Shown here piece by piece: positions 1 to 10,918 of a stretch of DNA of 64,000 nucleotides. A model generated the notes under the pieces. It worked only from the letters and a program-made list of their open reading frames with translations, had not been told where the DNA came from and made no database searches. Source of the DNA: Engraulis encrasicolus (lineage: Eukaryota > Chordata > Actinopteri > Clupeiformes > Engraulidae); the NCBI RefSeq assembly GCF_034702125.1, contig NC_085878.1, forward strand, positions 19,671,088-19,735,087, written 5' to 3'. Position 1 is the stretch's first letter; each line of letters starts with the position of its first letter. Both the position numbers and the translations under genes were made by a program.

Positions 1-276
1 GCACGATGAGAGACTCACGATTGACCTGCGATTGAGCAAGAAATCGGCCCGACTCTCAAAAAGTCGTGCGAGTGCCAAATCGGGGCAAAATCGGGGCAAA
101 AGTCGCACAGTGTAAGCCCAGCTTAAATGACACCGTTAAAAGACATGTCAATTGGTTCAGAAAGCGTATTTTGCTGCTTGGGTAGACGTGTAGTAGCGAT
201 CTCTCTCTCCCTCTCTACCACACTCACACACTCAAGTACAAATAACACATTAGATCACGCAGCATCTTGAACTAAA

Positions 277-967
277 ACACACAAAAAACACCACGGCGGT
301 GGGTGCATTTCACAGCAACCAGAAGGGTAACTAGTTAGCCTACCTATTGTCAACATGCGCGCGCCGCCGCCGCCACCACCTCCACCACCAACAACAACTG
401 TGTGCACATAACATTCGATGACGAGCAGCATCTCAAACCAGAGCCATACAGAGAACAGAGTCAGGCGATCTCCGCTGTCTGCTAGGGCCGACTTCCTCAT
501 TAGCAAAATTAGCTGTTTTAGCTTCTCAGTACTGCTCAGCGTTGCGAATGTTAGTTCCTAGTAGTGGGCGTAGCACACAGCAAATGCAATGCGATGCAAT
601 GCAGGGAATATGACAAGACTTGCTGTTGCTATGACAAGACTTGCTGTAGTAATAACTTCAGATAAACATCACAGGTGGTAAAACTGTTGTGATTATCACC
701 ACCGAGACAGTTGATAGTTTACATATTTGTGGTGATTACCCCGCAGTATAGTTCGTTAGTCCTTATTTTTGGCTGTTAATGTGGTGGTTCTATGTTGAGT
801 CTATGGGAAGACAGCCGCTTTAGGAACAACCTTATCTAGCTGAAAGGCGGGGCTGCAATTTAATTCCTGGTCCTCCAATCGCGTAACTCTGTTCTCTGTA
901 TGGCTCTGTCTCAAACTAAACAAAAAACACCACGGCAGCAGGTGCATTTCAAAGCAACCAACTGAGG
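277..967. repeat. Paired copies of an unidentified short repeat
   Basis: About 45 bases beginning near 280 (ACAAAAAACACCACGGC...) recur in direct orientation near 914. Bases about 440-460 are the reverse complement of about 886-905. The stretch 1-1000 shows no credible gene: the GC-rich (GCC)n/(ACC)n run at 360-392 only creates a glycine-rich spurious frame. The arrangement suggests the remains of an old mobile element, but I cannot name it. Confidence 0.4.
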
Positions 968-1004
968 CATAGTACAGTAGCAGTATAGTAGGCCTAGTTC
1001 CATT

Positions 1005-1915
1005 ACATTACATTGCATTTGGCAGACACTTTATAACCAAAGCGACTTTCAAAAGAGGACATAATCAAGCCAACATCACAATCAAATACAAAGTGCACAG
1101 GAGATATACAGAACAACAAGTGCAGTTGCAAAGAGGGGTTAGTGTTTTGTTTTTTTGTTTATTTTAAAGAGTAAATAACGAGTACACACACACACAAACA
1201 CACACTCACAAACTAAACTAAACTAAACATCATGTCAGGAGTCTACCCTGGGGCAAGGCCAGTTCAAGCATTAGTCTAGTAGATTCTCTCGAAAGAGGAA
1301 TGTATTTAGTTGTTTCTTGAAGGCTGCAAGAGATGTGCTTAGTCTTGCTGCCTCTGGGAGACTGTTCCACCACTTGGGTACCACAACGGAGAACAATCTT
1401 GACTGGGAGTACCTAGAGCGACTGGATGGCAGAGCCAGACGGCTTGTGCTGGATGAGTGCAGTTCTCTTCCAGTAATGTAAGGCGTTAGTAGGTCCTTCA
1501 GATAAGCTGGGGCCGTTCCTGTGATGGTTTTGTAGGCAAGGGTCAATGCCTTGTGCTTGATCCGGGCGGCGATCGGTAACCAGTGCAACTCAATAAATAA
1601 AGGAGTAACATGGGTCCTTTTGGGTTGATTGAATATCAACCGTGCCGCCGCATTCTGGATCATCTGCAGAGGCTTTAGCGCACAAGCAGGTAGACCTGTC
1701 ATGAGTGAGTTGCAGTAGTCAACGCGGGACAGGACCGTGGCCTGTACCAGTCGTTGTGTAGAATATTGTGTCAGCACAGGTCTGATATTCCGTACGTTGG
1801 ACATCTGGATTCGACAGGTCCGGGTGACCGAGTTGATGTAGTTGGAGCCTGACAGCTCATCATCAATCATGACGCCAAGGTTTTTGGCGACTTTTGTCTC
1901 TTTTCCATTGGGTTC
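1005..1915 (-). mobile_element. 5'-truncated L2-type LINE, 3' end with reverse transcriptase C-terminus
   Basis: On the - strand an open frame from about 1910 to 1271 encodes the C-terminal part of a non-LTR retrotransposon reverse transcriptase. Diagnostic pieces are VAKNLGVMIDD, SRVDYCNSL, NAAARLIF, LHWLPIAARIKHK and WNSLPEAARL, all typical of the thumb/C-terminal region of L2/CR1-clade ORF2 proteins in fish. Downstream of the stop the sequence runs to an ATGTAATG-type repeat tail (about 1005-1025 on the + strand, CATTACATTACATTG). The tail marks the 3' end of the element. The 5' part is missing (break near 1915), as is usual for target-primed insertions, so this copy cannot move by itself. 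It lies just left of the two-gene transposon that starts at 2102. Confidence 0.85.
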
Positions 1916-4159
1916 CGCGTTCCGGTGCGGGCTTTATAAATATTCATGAAACTTGACGGGGGGTCGATGGTGCTGTCTCGCACGCATTTCCATACAACTG
2001 GGACTAGAACTGGGCCGTATGATCAGCTGCCGCAACTAGCCGCGACAACACCGTGTTTTCACGCCATGGTGAATCTAAGCCCTAATCTAAACAATAGGAC
2101 CTATTGAGTTCCTGCGCCCGTCGTCATAGTTGCTGGTCGCGTGCCGAAAAATGATGGGCGTAGCCATTTTGGCAGTAATCGCGTCAGTAGATTGGCAGAC
2201 ACTGACTGGCTGTCACGGTGAAGGAGGACGGACTTGACAGTTGACACTTGACAGGATGGTAGACAACTGTTGTGCTCCAGGTTGTCGAAACAGACGGGGC
2301 AAGAAGAAAGGAGGATTAGCTCTATCATTTTATCGCATCCCAAAAGATGCTGCGAGGAGGGAAAAGTGGATAAGTGCTATCAAAAGAGCCAGGAGCCATC
2401 AGAAGAAGACTGAAAGGTGGGACCCGCCTGCCGTAGGATTTCGTTTGTGCAGCGAACACTTCATATCAGGTGGGTGACCAATGTTACAAAACATTTCTGG
2501 AAGTTTAATTTTAATATTTATATTTACGTATGTATATGTATACCTGAATCACAGCACGCAATTATTATAATTAGTGGACACCGTGGCGTCCCTTTTTTAC
2601 ACAACAAGGTTCAGGCGCAACCTAGCCAGTTAGCAGTAGCTTGTAGTAAGCTAGTGGTAAACAACCCCGTGTTGACATTCCTTTTTTATTTTGTAGGGAG
2701 AAAGAGTGATAACCCTTTAAGTCCAGACTTTGTGCCATCGATTTTTGGCTATCTTCCGTCTCCAGAGAAGAGGAGACGGACAGCTAGACTGGAGGTGTTC
2801 AACAGGAGGCAGAAGGCGAAAATAGAGCAGGCAAAGCTAACTGCAGAAGCCATCCGTGTAAGGTGGGTAAAACTAGTTGTTAAATCAAGCCCCCCGTCTG
2901 ATTGATTATTTACATGTTGCTGCCATGATGTGGTTATAAAGAAAAGCGCCACACCAGTAATTTAATGAAGGAATAACATATGATTTGCTTCCATGAAACA
3001 TGTCAAACAGTAAACGTGTAAACATGTCATTGTCATTAGTATTTTATGCATGATTTGCTGGTTCTGTGTTTCATCAGGGCATCAATTGATTGTCCCCAAA
3101 ACAATGCAGCAACAGAAGACCAAACCACAGAAAACCAAGTCATAGAGCCCCCCATCACAGATCCTTTGGAAGACTCGGGTGATGAAGATCCTGTCCAGCC
3201 TGATCCAGCAACACCACCTTGCACCTCTGAAACCTGTAGTAAGCACTAGGGTTTAATATTTTTCCCGAAAATGGCATGAATCAAATCCCGGGATCTGATG
3301 GCCCATTTCCCGGGAAATCCCGTTTTTTTCTTCAAATTTTTTGATCTAGTCATGTACAGGCTATAATTCAACTGTTCCTCCCAAACTGGCATTTTGTAGC
3401 CTAAGTTGTTACTGTTTGTATCATTATTGGGAGAAAGGAATTAAGATTAAGCTCTCCTATCCACCAACACAATAATAATGAAGTGTAAGATGATTGCCTG
3501 TGCGCAGCATGCAGCGCTTATCAATGACAGTGGATTGTTGGTGGAGCTCACGACTTTCACCTATAAGTTTGATGCAACAGTGGGTTGGCTATTTTCCATT
3601 AAGGAATTGTGTTTGAGGTTGTGCGCAAAATCATGGCACATTGTCCTTCACCTGTGGATAGTATACACGTCTACCGCCAGCTTCATGAGAACAATGTTTC
3701 ACTGTCGGCTACTGTGATAAGCGGTGGGAAATATAGCCTATGCGATGTCATCTCAATAGTGGAGTTCCGTGCATGGGATTTCATCTGGGTCAGTCAGAAA
3801 TGGCAGTTTGCTTTAGCGCCGGGAAGAGTGTTTTTTCAAACAAGAAAACTGGTTCATCATAGGCAGGTATGCATGGCTAAACTGACTTTACCGTTTGCCC
3901 AAGTGCTATCGTTTTCCTCTGGTAATAGCACCGGGCGTCACTACAGTTAGGTGACCTCGCGCGCATAATAAACCCATTAAAATATAGGCATAGACTTGAG
4001 TGTCTTTCAGAGCAATATGAACCAATCAGCTCGGCTTTGCAACTAAACAAAATACTTTCCTGATGTCTACTTAACTAAAATAAGCTGCATTTTGTCTAAT
4101 ATCTGGAGACATCGCCTTGCCCTTTCTGCAGAGCGATTTTGGGAAGCGCCTCTCTCTCG

Positions 4160-4640
4160 TTCTCTCTCTGGTTCTCTCGCTCACACACAAAGCGACGCTT
4201 GCACTCTTCGCAAGACATATGTCACTTGACTCATCTTGTTGGATAGACCAGCCAAACTTGCAAGCTAGATAGCCAATAGTTTCGATTGTGCTGCTTGGAG
4301 AGGAGGCAAAATTGGTACAATTTAGGCTGCATGAAAGCATACACGTTAACTTTCACGTTGTGCGATGGATGGAGACAAGTTTGGAATCGCTCCCTCTCTC
4401 ACCCTCTCTCGCTCACACACACACGCGCGACGTAATTCTCTGCACTCTTCGCAAGACACTTGACTCGTCTTATTGGATACCATCCAAACTTGTAAGCTAG
4501 ATAGCCAATAGTTTCGATTGTGCTGCTTGGACTGGATGTAGGCTATTTAAACTGTTAAAATTTAGGCTGCATTAAAGCATCCACACGTTTCAACTTTCAC
4601 GTTGTGCGATGGGTGGAGACAAGTTGGGAATCGCTATAAG
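4160..4640. repeat. Tandem duplication of about 240 bp inside the hAT
   Basis: The block holding CAAGCTAGATAGCCAATAG and TTTAGGCTGCAT occurs at about 4219-4400 and again at about 4455-4640, 240 bases apart, with moderate divergence. Both units contain CT-rich runs and TTTCACGTTGTGCGATG. The divergence suggests an old duplication internal to the hAT family rather than a recent local event. Confidence 0.75.
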
Positions 4641-5046
4641 TTAGAGATTTTTTTTAAACATGGGCTGGCAAGATGTAAATGACCTGCACTGCTTGAAAAA
4701 GACGATCGACTAGGCCTATGTGCCTCAGGCATCTTAAATACTAAAAACTAATAGGCGGATGGCGGGCGGATTCGGTTTTGGAAATTGGAGAAAAAACATC
4801 AGGGCGGGTGGATTAGAAATTCTGAGAAGCGGTTGCGGATGAAATACGTCAACCGCGCACCTCAGACATTGCTGAAATGGGCCTGTACTGCTGCTGCTTA
4901 AATGAGCCTGAAGTGTTACCGCTGCTAGATGGCACTGTTGCTTATGTTGCTGGGACAACAAATAGACACGCACTTAATTTTTTTTCCCGGTTTCCCGTCA
5001 TGGCTTTCCCGGGAAACGGGAAATTGTTTTGATCAGATTTCCCGGG

Positions 5047-5250
5047 TGTAGTATCTTAACTACATTAACTGACACGCACAACATGGGTCTGTTTGGTTCT
5101 TTTATCTTCAGAGAACTTAAGGGCAATTTACACAGCCATCGTGTGGTTACATTGAACTGGCGTAGGCAAGCCTGTTACAGACTACAAAAGTCCATGGTAA
5201 TCCTACGGTGCCCCCTAGGGGACTTCTAGTAAACCTACGGGATTACTACA
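5047..5250 (-). repeat. 3' LTR of the gypsy element
   Basis: This 204-bp repeat is identical to 9670-9873. It is short for a gypsy LTR. The internal polyadenylation and initiation sites cannot be fixed by eye. Confidence 0.95.
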
Positions 5251-5262
5251 CTCCCCCACTGT
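5251..5262 (-). other. Polypurine tract candidate of the gypsy element
   Basis: On the - strand the bases immediately before the 3' LTR read ACAGTGGGGGAG. Such a G-rich purine run directly at the LTR edge is the expected plus-strand primer. Confidence 0.7.
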
Positions 5263-5515
5263 TAAGATAGAAATACATGTCAGAGTAAAATGCAAAAATA
5301 CGTAACATACCCACCTTACTGTAACAAATCATAGATTTTAACGAGACCAAGATTTAGATGTAACAAGATCATGAATTAAACTAGTTCATGAAAACACTAT
5401 CTTGACAGTATATAAACATCATTTTTTTTTTTATCTAGGAAGTACAGGGTAGACTGCCTGTCTTCCGTGAGATCATAAGGCGCATTCTTGCCTTTTCTTC
5501 AACATGATCTCACTG

Positions 5516-8500
5516 CTAGCTAACATAGTCTTTCAAGTATCGAGGTGACACCCGATCCCTGGTGGATCGGCGCAGCTCAGCTGAAGGGGCTGCAGGCGAG
5601 TCTGGTCGTTCGGGCGTGGAACCCTGCAGATTCATCTGGTCAGGAGGTGGCGGCGCTGTCTCTGGCTGGCATGAAGATGTTTCAGGCTCGCCGTCTGGTG
5701 AGCGAGCCTCTGGAAGTTCTGGTGTCCTTTCCACGGTCAGCGACGACTCAGGATGACGAGCCCTCACCTGGTCAACATGTCTCCTCATGCGTTGGCCATT
5801 ACCCAGGATGACAGTGTAGGACACAGGGCCCGTTGGTGACTCTACAGTAGCAGGTATCCATTTTGGTCCCAGGCCATAATTCCTGGCGTACACAGCATCC
5901 CCAGGCCCAAATCTTCTCAGCCGAGCAGTTTTGTCATGGTTCTCCTTTTGTTTCATTTGTTTGTGCTCGATCTTGGACTTAATGTCTGGTTTTAACAGGT
6001 CAAAGGCAGACCTCAGCCTCCTGTTCATCAGCATTTCGGCTGGTGATAGCCCAGTAGTGGTCTGTGGTGTAATGCGATAGCTAAATAAGAATTTGGAAAC
6101 CCGTGCCTCAATGCTGCCCCCTTCCATTTTCTTCATTCCCTCCTTGAAAGTCTGCACTGCCCGTTCGGCCAGCCCGTTTGAGGAGGGATGGAATGGGGCC
6201 GATGTTATATGTTGAATGCCATTTTGAGCCATGAAATGGCAGAATTCTGAGCTTGTAAAGCAGCTGCCATTGTCGGAGACCAGTATCTGTGGAAGGCCTT
6301 GAGCTGCAAAGCACTGGCGTAACTTCTCGATGGTTGTTTGGGTTGTACTGCCATTTGTGGGGTAAACCTCCAACCACTTGGAGTGAGCGTCTACGATTAT
6401 CAGGAACATTTTCCCCAAGAATGGCCCTGCGTAGTCGACATGGATGCGCAACCATGGCCTCTCCGGCCACTCCCATGGGTGCAGTGGTGCATTTGGTGGT
6501 GCTTTTCTATTCTCTTGGCATTTTTGGCACTTACTCACTTTTTTCTCTATTTCCTGGTCCATCTGCGGCCACCACATGTAAGACCTGGCCAGCGCCTTCA
6601 TGCGACACATGCCTGGATGCGACTGGTGGAGAGCTTTCAAGAGTGCTGTTCGTCCTGGTGGAGGAATCACAGTTCGCGCTCCCCAGAGGATACACCCATC
6701 TTGCGCATTAAGCTCCATTCGCCTGCTGTAGTATGGCATGAGCTCTGAATCTTGTACCAGTGGCCACCCACTCAGAATGTAACTATAGACTCGGGACAGT
6801 ATGACATCTTTGGACGTCCACTTTCTGACCTGGGCCACATTGATGGGTATATCATCCACCTGATCCAACATCAGCACTCGCTCAGGTGTCTCCTCCTCTT
6901 TCTGCTTGGATGGAACCGGGAGTCTGCTGAGCCCATCGGCATTGCTGTGGAATTTCCCAGGCTTGTAGATGATCTTGTATTCGTAGGCTCTGAGAAGAAC
7001 CGACCATCTCTGGATTCTGGGTGAAAGCATGTGGGGTACAGGTTTCATTTCATGGAAGAGTGTAATCAAAGGCTTATGATCAGTGGTGATCGTAAACTTC
7101 CGCCCATATAGGTACTTATGGAATCTTTGAATGCCGAAAATAACAGCCAATCCCTCTTTGTCTAACTGAGAGTACCGTTTCTCTGCGGAGCTGAGGGTTC
7201 TTGACATAAACCCAAGCGGCCTCTCTGCCCCATCAGGCATCCTGTGTGATAAGACAGCACCCACCCCGTAAGGAGATGCATCACATGCCAAAATTAGCTC
7301 CTTGTCTGCAGAGTAATGAACTAGCACATCAGCTGACTGAAGGAGTTCCTTGGACTTACGGAACGCTTCGTCTTGCTCAGTTTTCCACACCCATTTTTCA
7401 TCTTTCCTAAGCAGCTGGTGCATCGGGGCAAGCAGTGTGGACAGATTTGGGAGAAATCGATTGTAATAATTTAGCAGGCCTAGGAAAGCTTTGAGCTCTG
7501 AGACATTGGATGGTGCCGGGGCCTCACTGATTGCTTTGACTTTGGACTTCATTGGGTGCAAACCCTGTTCATTTACCTTGTGTCCTAAGTAACACACTTC
7601 GTCTTTCAGGAGCTCACATTTTGACCTCTTCAGACGCAACCCTGCCTCCTCCAAGCGTCCCAACACTTCATTCAAGTTCTTGAGATGGTCTTGAGCATTT
7701 AGACCCGTGACAAGAATGTCATCCAAATACACAGCCACCATTGGTATGCCCTGCAGTAAGCCCTCCATCGTTCTTTGGAAAATGGCCGGAGCGGAGGAAA
7801 CGCCGAAAGGGAGGCGGTTGTATGCGAAAAGACCCTTGTGCGTGTTCACTGTGAGGTATTTCTTAGAATCCTCATCCATCAGAATCTGGGCGTACGCATG
7901 GCTCATATCTAATTTTGAAAACTGCTGGCCTCCCGCCAAGGCTGTGAACAGGTCTTCAATTTTCGGGATTGGGTACTGTTCTAGAAGGGACACTCGATTT
8001 ACGGTGAGTTTGTAATCACCGCACAGCCTAATTGACCCATCTTGCTTTAATATGGGTACAACAGGACACGCCCAGTCTGAGTGTTTGACAGGTGTGATTA
8101 TCTCGTCCTTTAAGAGGCGGCTTATTTCGGCCTCCACTTTGGGGCGCATGGCGAAAGGGATCTGCCTGGGCCTGAAGTATCTTGGTACAGCACCTGGCAC
8201 AATGTTAATGGTTGCTTTGACACCCTTTAACGTCCCCAACTCATCTTTGAATACATCTTCGTGATGTGCCAGCACCTGCTCCACGGTCAGCCTTTCTCCC
8301 CCAGCTACTTTCATGTTGTGAATTTCTGCCCAATTCAACTTCAACTGTTCTAGCCAGCTTCGGCCCAGCAGACTGGGTCCAGTGCCACTCACTATGTAGA
8401 GGGGCAAGTTGTTCCGTTGGTTTTGATAATTCACCTTGACATCGGCTACTCCCAGCACCTTTATGTCTTCCCCTGTATATGTTTTTAATTTCAGACTGGT

Positions 8501-9541
8501 TTCCCCCATCTTGGGCTTTTTCCCATTTTTCCACTTTGCATTGAATTCTGACTCGTTCATTAGTGTAATGCTACATCCAGTGTCAACTTCAAATTTCACA
8601 TTTTCTCCATGAACCTCCATGTCCACTGTAATTGGTTTTACTTTTGAATGTCTGTCCTTTATACTGTACATTGAAAAAGCTTGCTCTGCATCTGCTGTTT
8701 CATCTTCATCTGAATCGACACTGACATGGTGTGAGTGACTACTCCCACTGGGTGCCCTATTACTGCTACTGCGGCCCCTTTCCTTTTTATTTGCTTTCTG
8801 ATCACTTTGCTTTCTTGCATTGCGACATGCCCGCCCAATGTGGCCTATTTTTCCACATGAATGGCATTTTTCTTGCCTGAAACGGCAGGTTGAGGGATCG
8901 TGACTGCCATTGCATCTGTAACACGTTTTTCCTTCCCCTCCTGTTTTCTTTTCCCCTGGCCTGAATGCAACGTTGGGATTCCCCCCTTCTCGTATGCTAT
9001 TGCACGCTGTCTTTCCTTGTAGATCTTGCGTGTGTTTGTGTGCAGATTCCTGGGCTAGGGCGGATTTTAATGCACTTTCAAACGTGAGGCCAGTTTCGGA
9101 AAGTAAACGTCTTTGTATGTGTTCATCGTTTATCCCACACACTAGTCGGTCCCGCAGCATTTGTGACAATGACACCCCATAATTACAGTCCTGTGCCAGC
9201 TTCCTAAGTTGAGCAACAAACTCGGACACAGACTCATCTGGTTGCCTCACACGGGAGTTGAATCGGAAACGCTGCACAATCTCGCTGGGTCGTGGGTTAT
9301 AATGGTCTTTCATCAACTTCACCAGCTCATCAAATGAGCGGTCTCCCGGTTTATCTGGGCTTACTAAATTTCGCATCAGACTGTATGTTTCAGCGCCTAC
9401 CGCGCTAATGAGAACAGACTTCTGTTTGTTTGCATCATTAATGCCGTTTGCCGCAAAGAAATGCTGTATGATTTCTATGTATTCCTCCCAACTTTGCGAG
9501 TTGTGGTCGAAAGCCACCAGTGTTCCAATGGTCGCTGCCAT
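5516..9541 (-). CDS. Gag-pol polyprotein of a Ty3/gypsy retrotransposon
   Basis: A single 1341-codon frame, ATG at 9541 and stop at 5516, without frameshift between gag and pol. Order of parts, with approximate residues: a gag-like region (1-200); two CCHC zinc knuckles (about 207-240, CYRCNGSHDPSTC and CHSCGKIGHIGRAC); aspartic protease with DTGCS (about 319); reverse transcriptase with YLDD (about 604); RNase H with ACDAS (about 751); integrase with an HHCC finger starting HQSHPG (about 971) and catalytic D, D, E in VDYAG (about 1033), VSDNGS (about 1087) and GLAERA (about 1121); and a proline-rich tail. All catalytic signatures are present and no stop interrupts it. The single fused frame and absence of env fit vertebrate gypsy elements of the Mag/K02A2.6-like type. 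It would act in cytoplasmic particles and then the nucleus to copy and integrate the element. Confidence 0.95.
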   Translation of the reverse strand: MAATIGTLVAFDHNSQSWEEYIEIIQHFFAANGINDANKQKSVLISAVGAETYSLMRNLVSPDKPGDRSFDELVKLMKDHYNPRPSEIVQRFRFNSRVRQPDESVSEFVAQLRKLAQDCNYGVSLSQMLRDRLVCGINDEHIQRRLLSETGLTFESALKSALAQESAHKHTQDLQGKTACNSIREGGNPNVAFRPGEKKTGGEGKTCYRCNGSHDPSTCRFRQEKCHSCGKIGHIGRACRNARKQSDQKANKKERGRSSSNRAPSGSSHSHHVSVDSDEDETADAEQAFSMYSIKDRHSKVKPITVDMEVHGENVKFEVDTGCSITLMNESEFNAKWKNGKKPKMGETSLKLKTYTGEDIKVLGVADVKVNYQNQRNNLPLYIVSGTGPSLLGRSWLEQLKLNWAEIHNMKVAGGERLTVEQVLAHHEDVFKDELGTLKGVKATINIVPGAVPRYFRPRQIPFAMRPKVEAEISRLLKDEIITPVKHSDWACPVVPILKQDGSIRLCGDYKLTVNRVSLLEQYPIPKIEDLFTALAGGQQFSKLDMSHAYAQILMDEDSKKYLTVNTHKGLFAYNRLPFGVSSAPAIFQRTMEGLLQGIPMVAVYLDDILVTGLNAQDHLKNLNEVLGRLEEAGLRLKRSKCELLKDEVCYLGHKVNEQGLHPMKSKVKAISEAPAPSNVSELKAFLGLLNYYNRFLPNLSTLLAPMHQLLRKDEKWVWKTEQDEAFRKSKELLQSADVLVHYSADKELILACDASPYGVGAVLSHRMPDGAERPLGFMSRTLSSAEKRYSQLDKEGLAVIFGIQRFHKYLYGRKFTITTDHKPLITLFHEMKPVPHMLSPRIQRWSVLLRAYEYKIIYKPGKFHSNADGLSRLPVPSKQKEEETPERVLMLDQVDDIPINVAQVRKWTSKDVILSRVYSYILSGWPLVQDSELMPYYSRRMELNAQDGCILWGARTVIPPPGRTALLKALHQSHPGMCRMKALARSYMWWPQMDQEIEKKVSKCQKCQENRKAPPNAPLHPWEWPERPWLRIHVDYAGPFLGKMFLIIVDAHSKWLEVYPTNGSTTQTTIEKLRQCFAAQGLPQILVSDNGSCFTSSEFCHFMAQNGIQHITSAPFHPSSNGLAERAVQTFKEGMKKMEGGSIEARVSKFLFSYRITPQTTTGLSPAEMLMNRRLRSAFDLLKPDIKSKIEHKQMKQKENHDKTARLRRFGPGDAVYARNYGLGPKWIPATVESPTGPVSYTVILGNGQRMRRHVDQVRARHPESSLTVERTPELPEARSPDGEPETSSCQPETAPPPPDQMNLQGSTPERPDSPAAPSAELRRSTRDRVSPRYLKDYVS

Positions 9542-9650
9542 AGTTACTTATTAGCACAGCTTGCTAGTTAGCTCTTCCCTCCCTCGTAACTTCAGGGAAC
9601 AAAATTGACGATTATCTCTCACCAAGTTGTCCGGAATTTGCACTTTGCAT

Positions 9651-9668
9651 GGAGTCCTCGTCGCCAAT
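9651..9668 (-). other. tRNA primer-binding site candidate of the gypsy element
   Basis: On the - strand, after two or three bases beyond the 5' LTR, the sequence reads TTGGCGACGAGGACTCC. The TGG that pairs with a tRNA CCA end and the position next to the LTR support the call; which tRNA is used cannot be told without comparison. Confidence 0.6.
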
Positions 9669-9669
9669 A

Positions 9670-9873
9670 TGTAGTATCTTAACTACATTAACTGACACGC
9701 ACAACATGGGTCTGTTTGGTTCTTTTATCTTCAGAGAACTTAAGGGCAATTTACACAGCCATCGTGTGGTTACATTGAACTGGCGTAGGCAAGCCTGTTA
9801 CAGACTACAAAAGTCCATGGTAATCCTACGGTGCCCCCTAGGGGACTTCTAGTAAACCTACGGGATTACTACA
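9670..9873 (-). repeat. 5' LTR of the gypsy element
   Basis: This 204-bp copy is identical to 5047-5250. It would carry the promoter for the gag-pol transcript, which runs leftward. It is followed on the right by the CCGGG duplication and then by the last bases of the hAT. Confidence 0.95.
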
Positions 9874-10912
9874 CCGGGAATCCCGGGTCCCGGGATTAAA
9901 CCCTAGTAAGCACATCCAGTCTCTTGAGCTAGAATGCCAAGCTCTAAGGACTGAAAATATGTTGTTAAGGGACAAAATAAATAGAAAGACCCTGACAGAG
10001 CTTAGTTTGCAAAATGATGATAAAAAGGTGAATACCCTCACTGGGTTAGCAACCTATACATGTCTTATGACCATCTTTCAATGTTTGACTCCATTTCTCA
10101 AACTTAGAGCATCAATAACATGTTTTCAACAATATATGTTGACTTTGATGAAGCTGCGGATGAACTTGACTTTTGACTTTTTAGGTTTTTATTTTGCCAT
10201 CGATCCAACTACTGCCTCTAGACACTTCAAACACTGCGTTAATTTGATTTATTGTAGACTGGTGCCAAGTCTAGTGGTGTGGCCTGATAGAGAATCTTTA
10301 AGAACATCTCTTCCATATGTATTTAGAAATGGTGGCTATGAGAAGACTGTTTGTATCATAGATTGTTTTGAAATATTTTTAGAGAAACCAAGTAGATTGC
10401 GACCCAGTGCACAGTGTTACTCAAAATACAAATCACATCACACCATGAAATATTTAATTGCCATTTGCCCTCAAGGTTCAATTTCTTTCATCTCTAATGG
10501 ATGGGGAGGTCGCACCAGTGATAAATTCATTACAGAACACAGTAATTTTTTACCTAATATTCTCCCAGGGGATATTGTTTTGGCAGACAGGGGCTTTCTG
10601 GTGAAAGAGGCTATTGAAAGATGTCTGGCTGAATTGAAAATCCCAGCATTTACTCGTGGGAAAGCACAGTTAGATCCTGTTGACATAGAGAATACAAGAT
10701 CCCTAGCCTCCTTAAGAATTCACATTGAAAGAGTCATAGGAGTACTTCGTCAGAAATATACTATCTTACAAAGCACTGTGCCAATAACTTTCACAGACAT
10801 AGAGACAGAAAATGATGTCACTTATCTTGATAAAATTGTAAGTGTATGTTGTGCACTAACAAATGTACCAGATTCTGTGGTGCCCTTTGAGTGAATTTGT
10901 GTGCCAACAGAA

Positions 10913-10918
10913 AATAAA
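10913..10918 (+). terminator. Polyadenylation signal of the THAP transposase gene
   Basis: AATAAA lies 19 bases after the stop codon ending at 10894, at the 3' end of the + strand transposase gene. Confidence 0.65.

Larger units (their letters stand above)
5047..9873 (-). mobile_element. Complete Ty3/gypsy LTR retrotransposon
   Basis: Two LTRs of 204 bp (5047-5250 and 9670-9873) start with TG and end with CA, and I find no difference between them. A 5-bp target duplication CCGGG flanks the element (5042-5046, 9874-9878). The element reads on the - strand, so the 9670-9873 copy is the 5' LTR. One uninterrupted gag-pol frame fills the interior. A purine-rich tract lies just before the 3' LTR and a TGG-type primer-binding candidate just after the 5' LTR. 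No envelope gene is present. Identical LTRs plus an intact frame indicate very recent insertion; this is the youngest layer of the nest (gypsy in hAT in ISL2EU-like). Confidence 0.95.
3247..9905 (+). mobile_element. Non-autonomous hAT element inside the transposase exon
   Basis: Ends are TAGGGTTTAA at 3247 and its inverse TTAAACCCTA ending at 9905. The 8-bp target duplication GTAAGCAC is perfect (3239-3246 and 9906-9913); an 8-bp duplication with TAGGG-type ends is the hAT signature. Sub-terminal regions are rich in CCCGGGAAA blocks in both orientations. Apart from the gypsy element inserted at 5047-9873 the hAT's own DNA is about 1.8 kb and contains no transposase, so it needed one in trans. 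Frames between 3478 and 4500 show no recognisable protein. The orientation assigned is arbitrary. Confidence 0.85.
2256..10894 (+). pseudogene. THAP-domain DDE transposase, split by an hAT insertion
   Basis: Exon 1 (ATG at 2256 to 2469) encodes the THAP zinc finger: CCAPGC at the start and CSEHF near the exon end give the C2CH ligands. Exon 2 (2697-2862) continues it in frame and contains DFVPSIF, the AVPTF-box equivalent that closes a THAP domain. Exon 3 starts at 3078, reaches 3246 and resumes at 9914, ending at the TGA at 10892-10894. Splice sites are canonical and phases agree. The C-terminal half is a DDE_Tnp_4-type catalytic domain: first Asp in VCIIDCF, second in DIVLADRGF, Glu in RIHIERVIG. 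The N-terminal part of the last exon looks like a coiled coil followed by a helix-turn-helix. The hAT at 3247-9905 entered between codons: taking it and one GTAAGCAC copy out restores one frame across the junction. No other stop was seen. A polyadenylation signal follows at 10913. Expected role: binding the terminal repeats and cutting DNA. Confidence 0.85.

Noticed and set aside
255..506. Open frame with a poly-glycine run on the - strand
   Set aside because: It is created by a GCC/ACC repeat; no start context, splice signal or similarity supports it.
5029..5229. Open frame in the gypsy LTR, repeated at 9649-9852
   Set aside because: The same frame occurs in both LTRs because they are identical; LTRs are not expected to code here and no known domain is seen.
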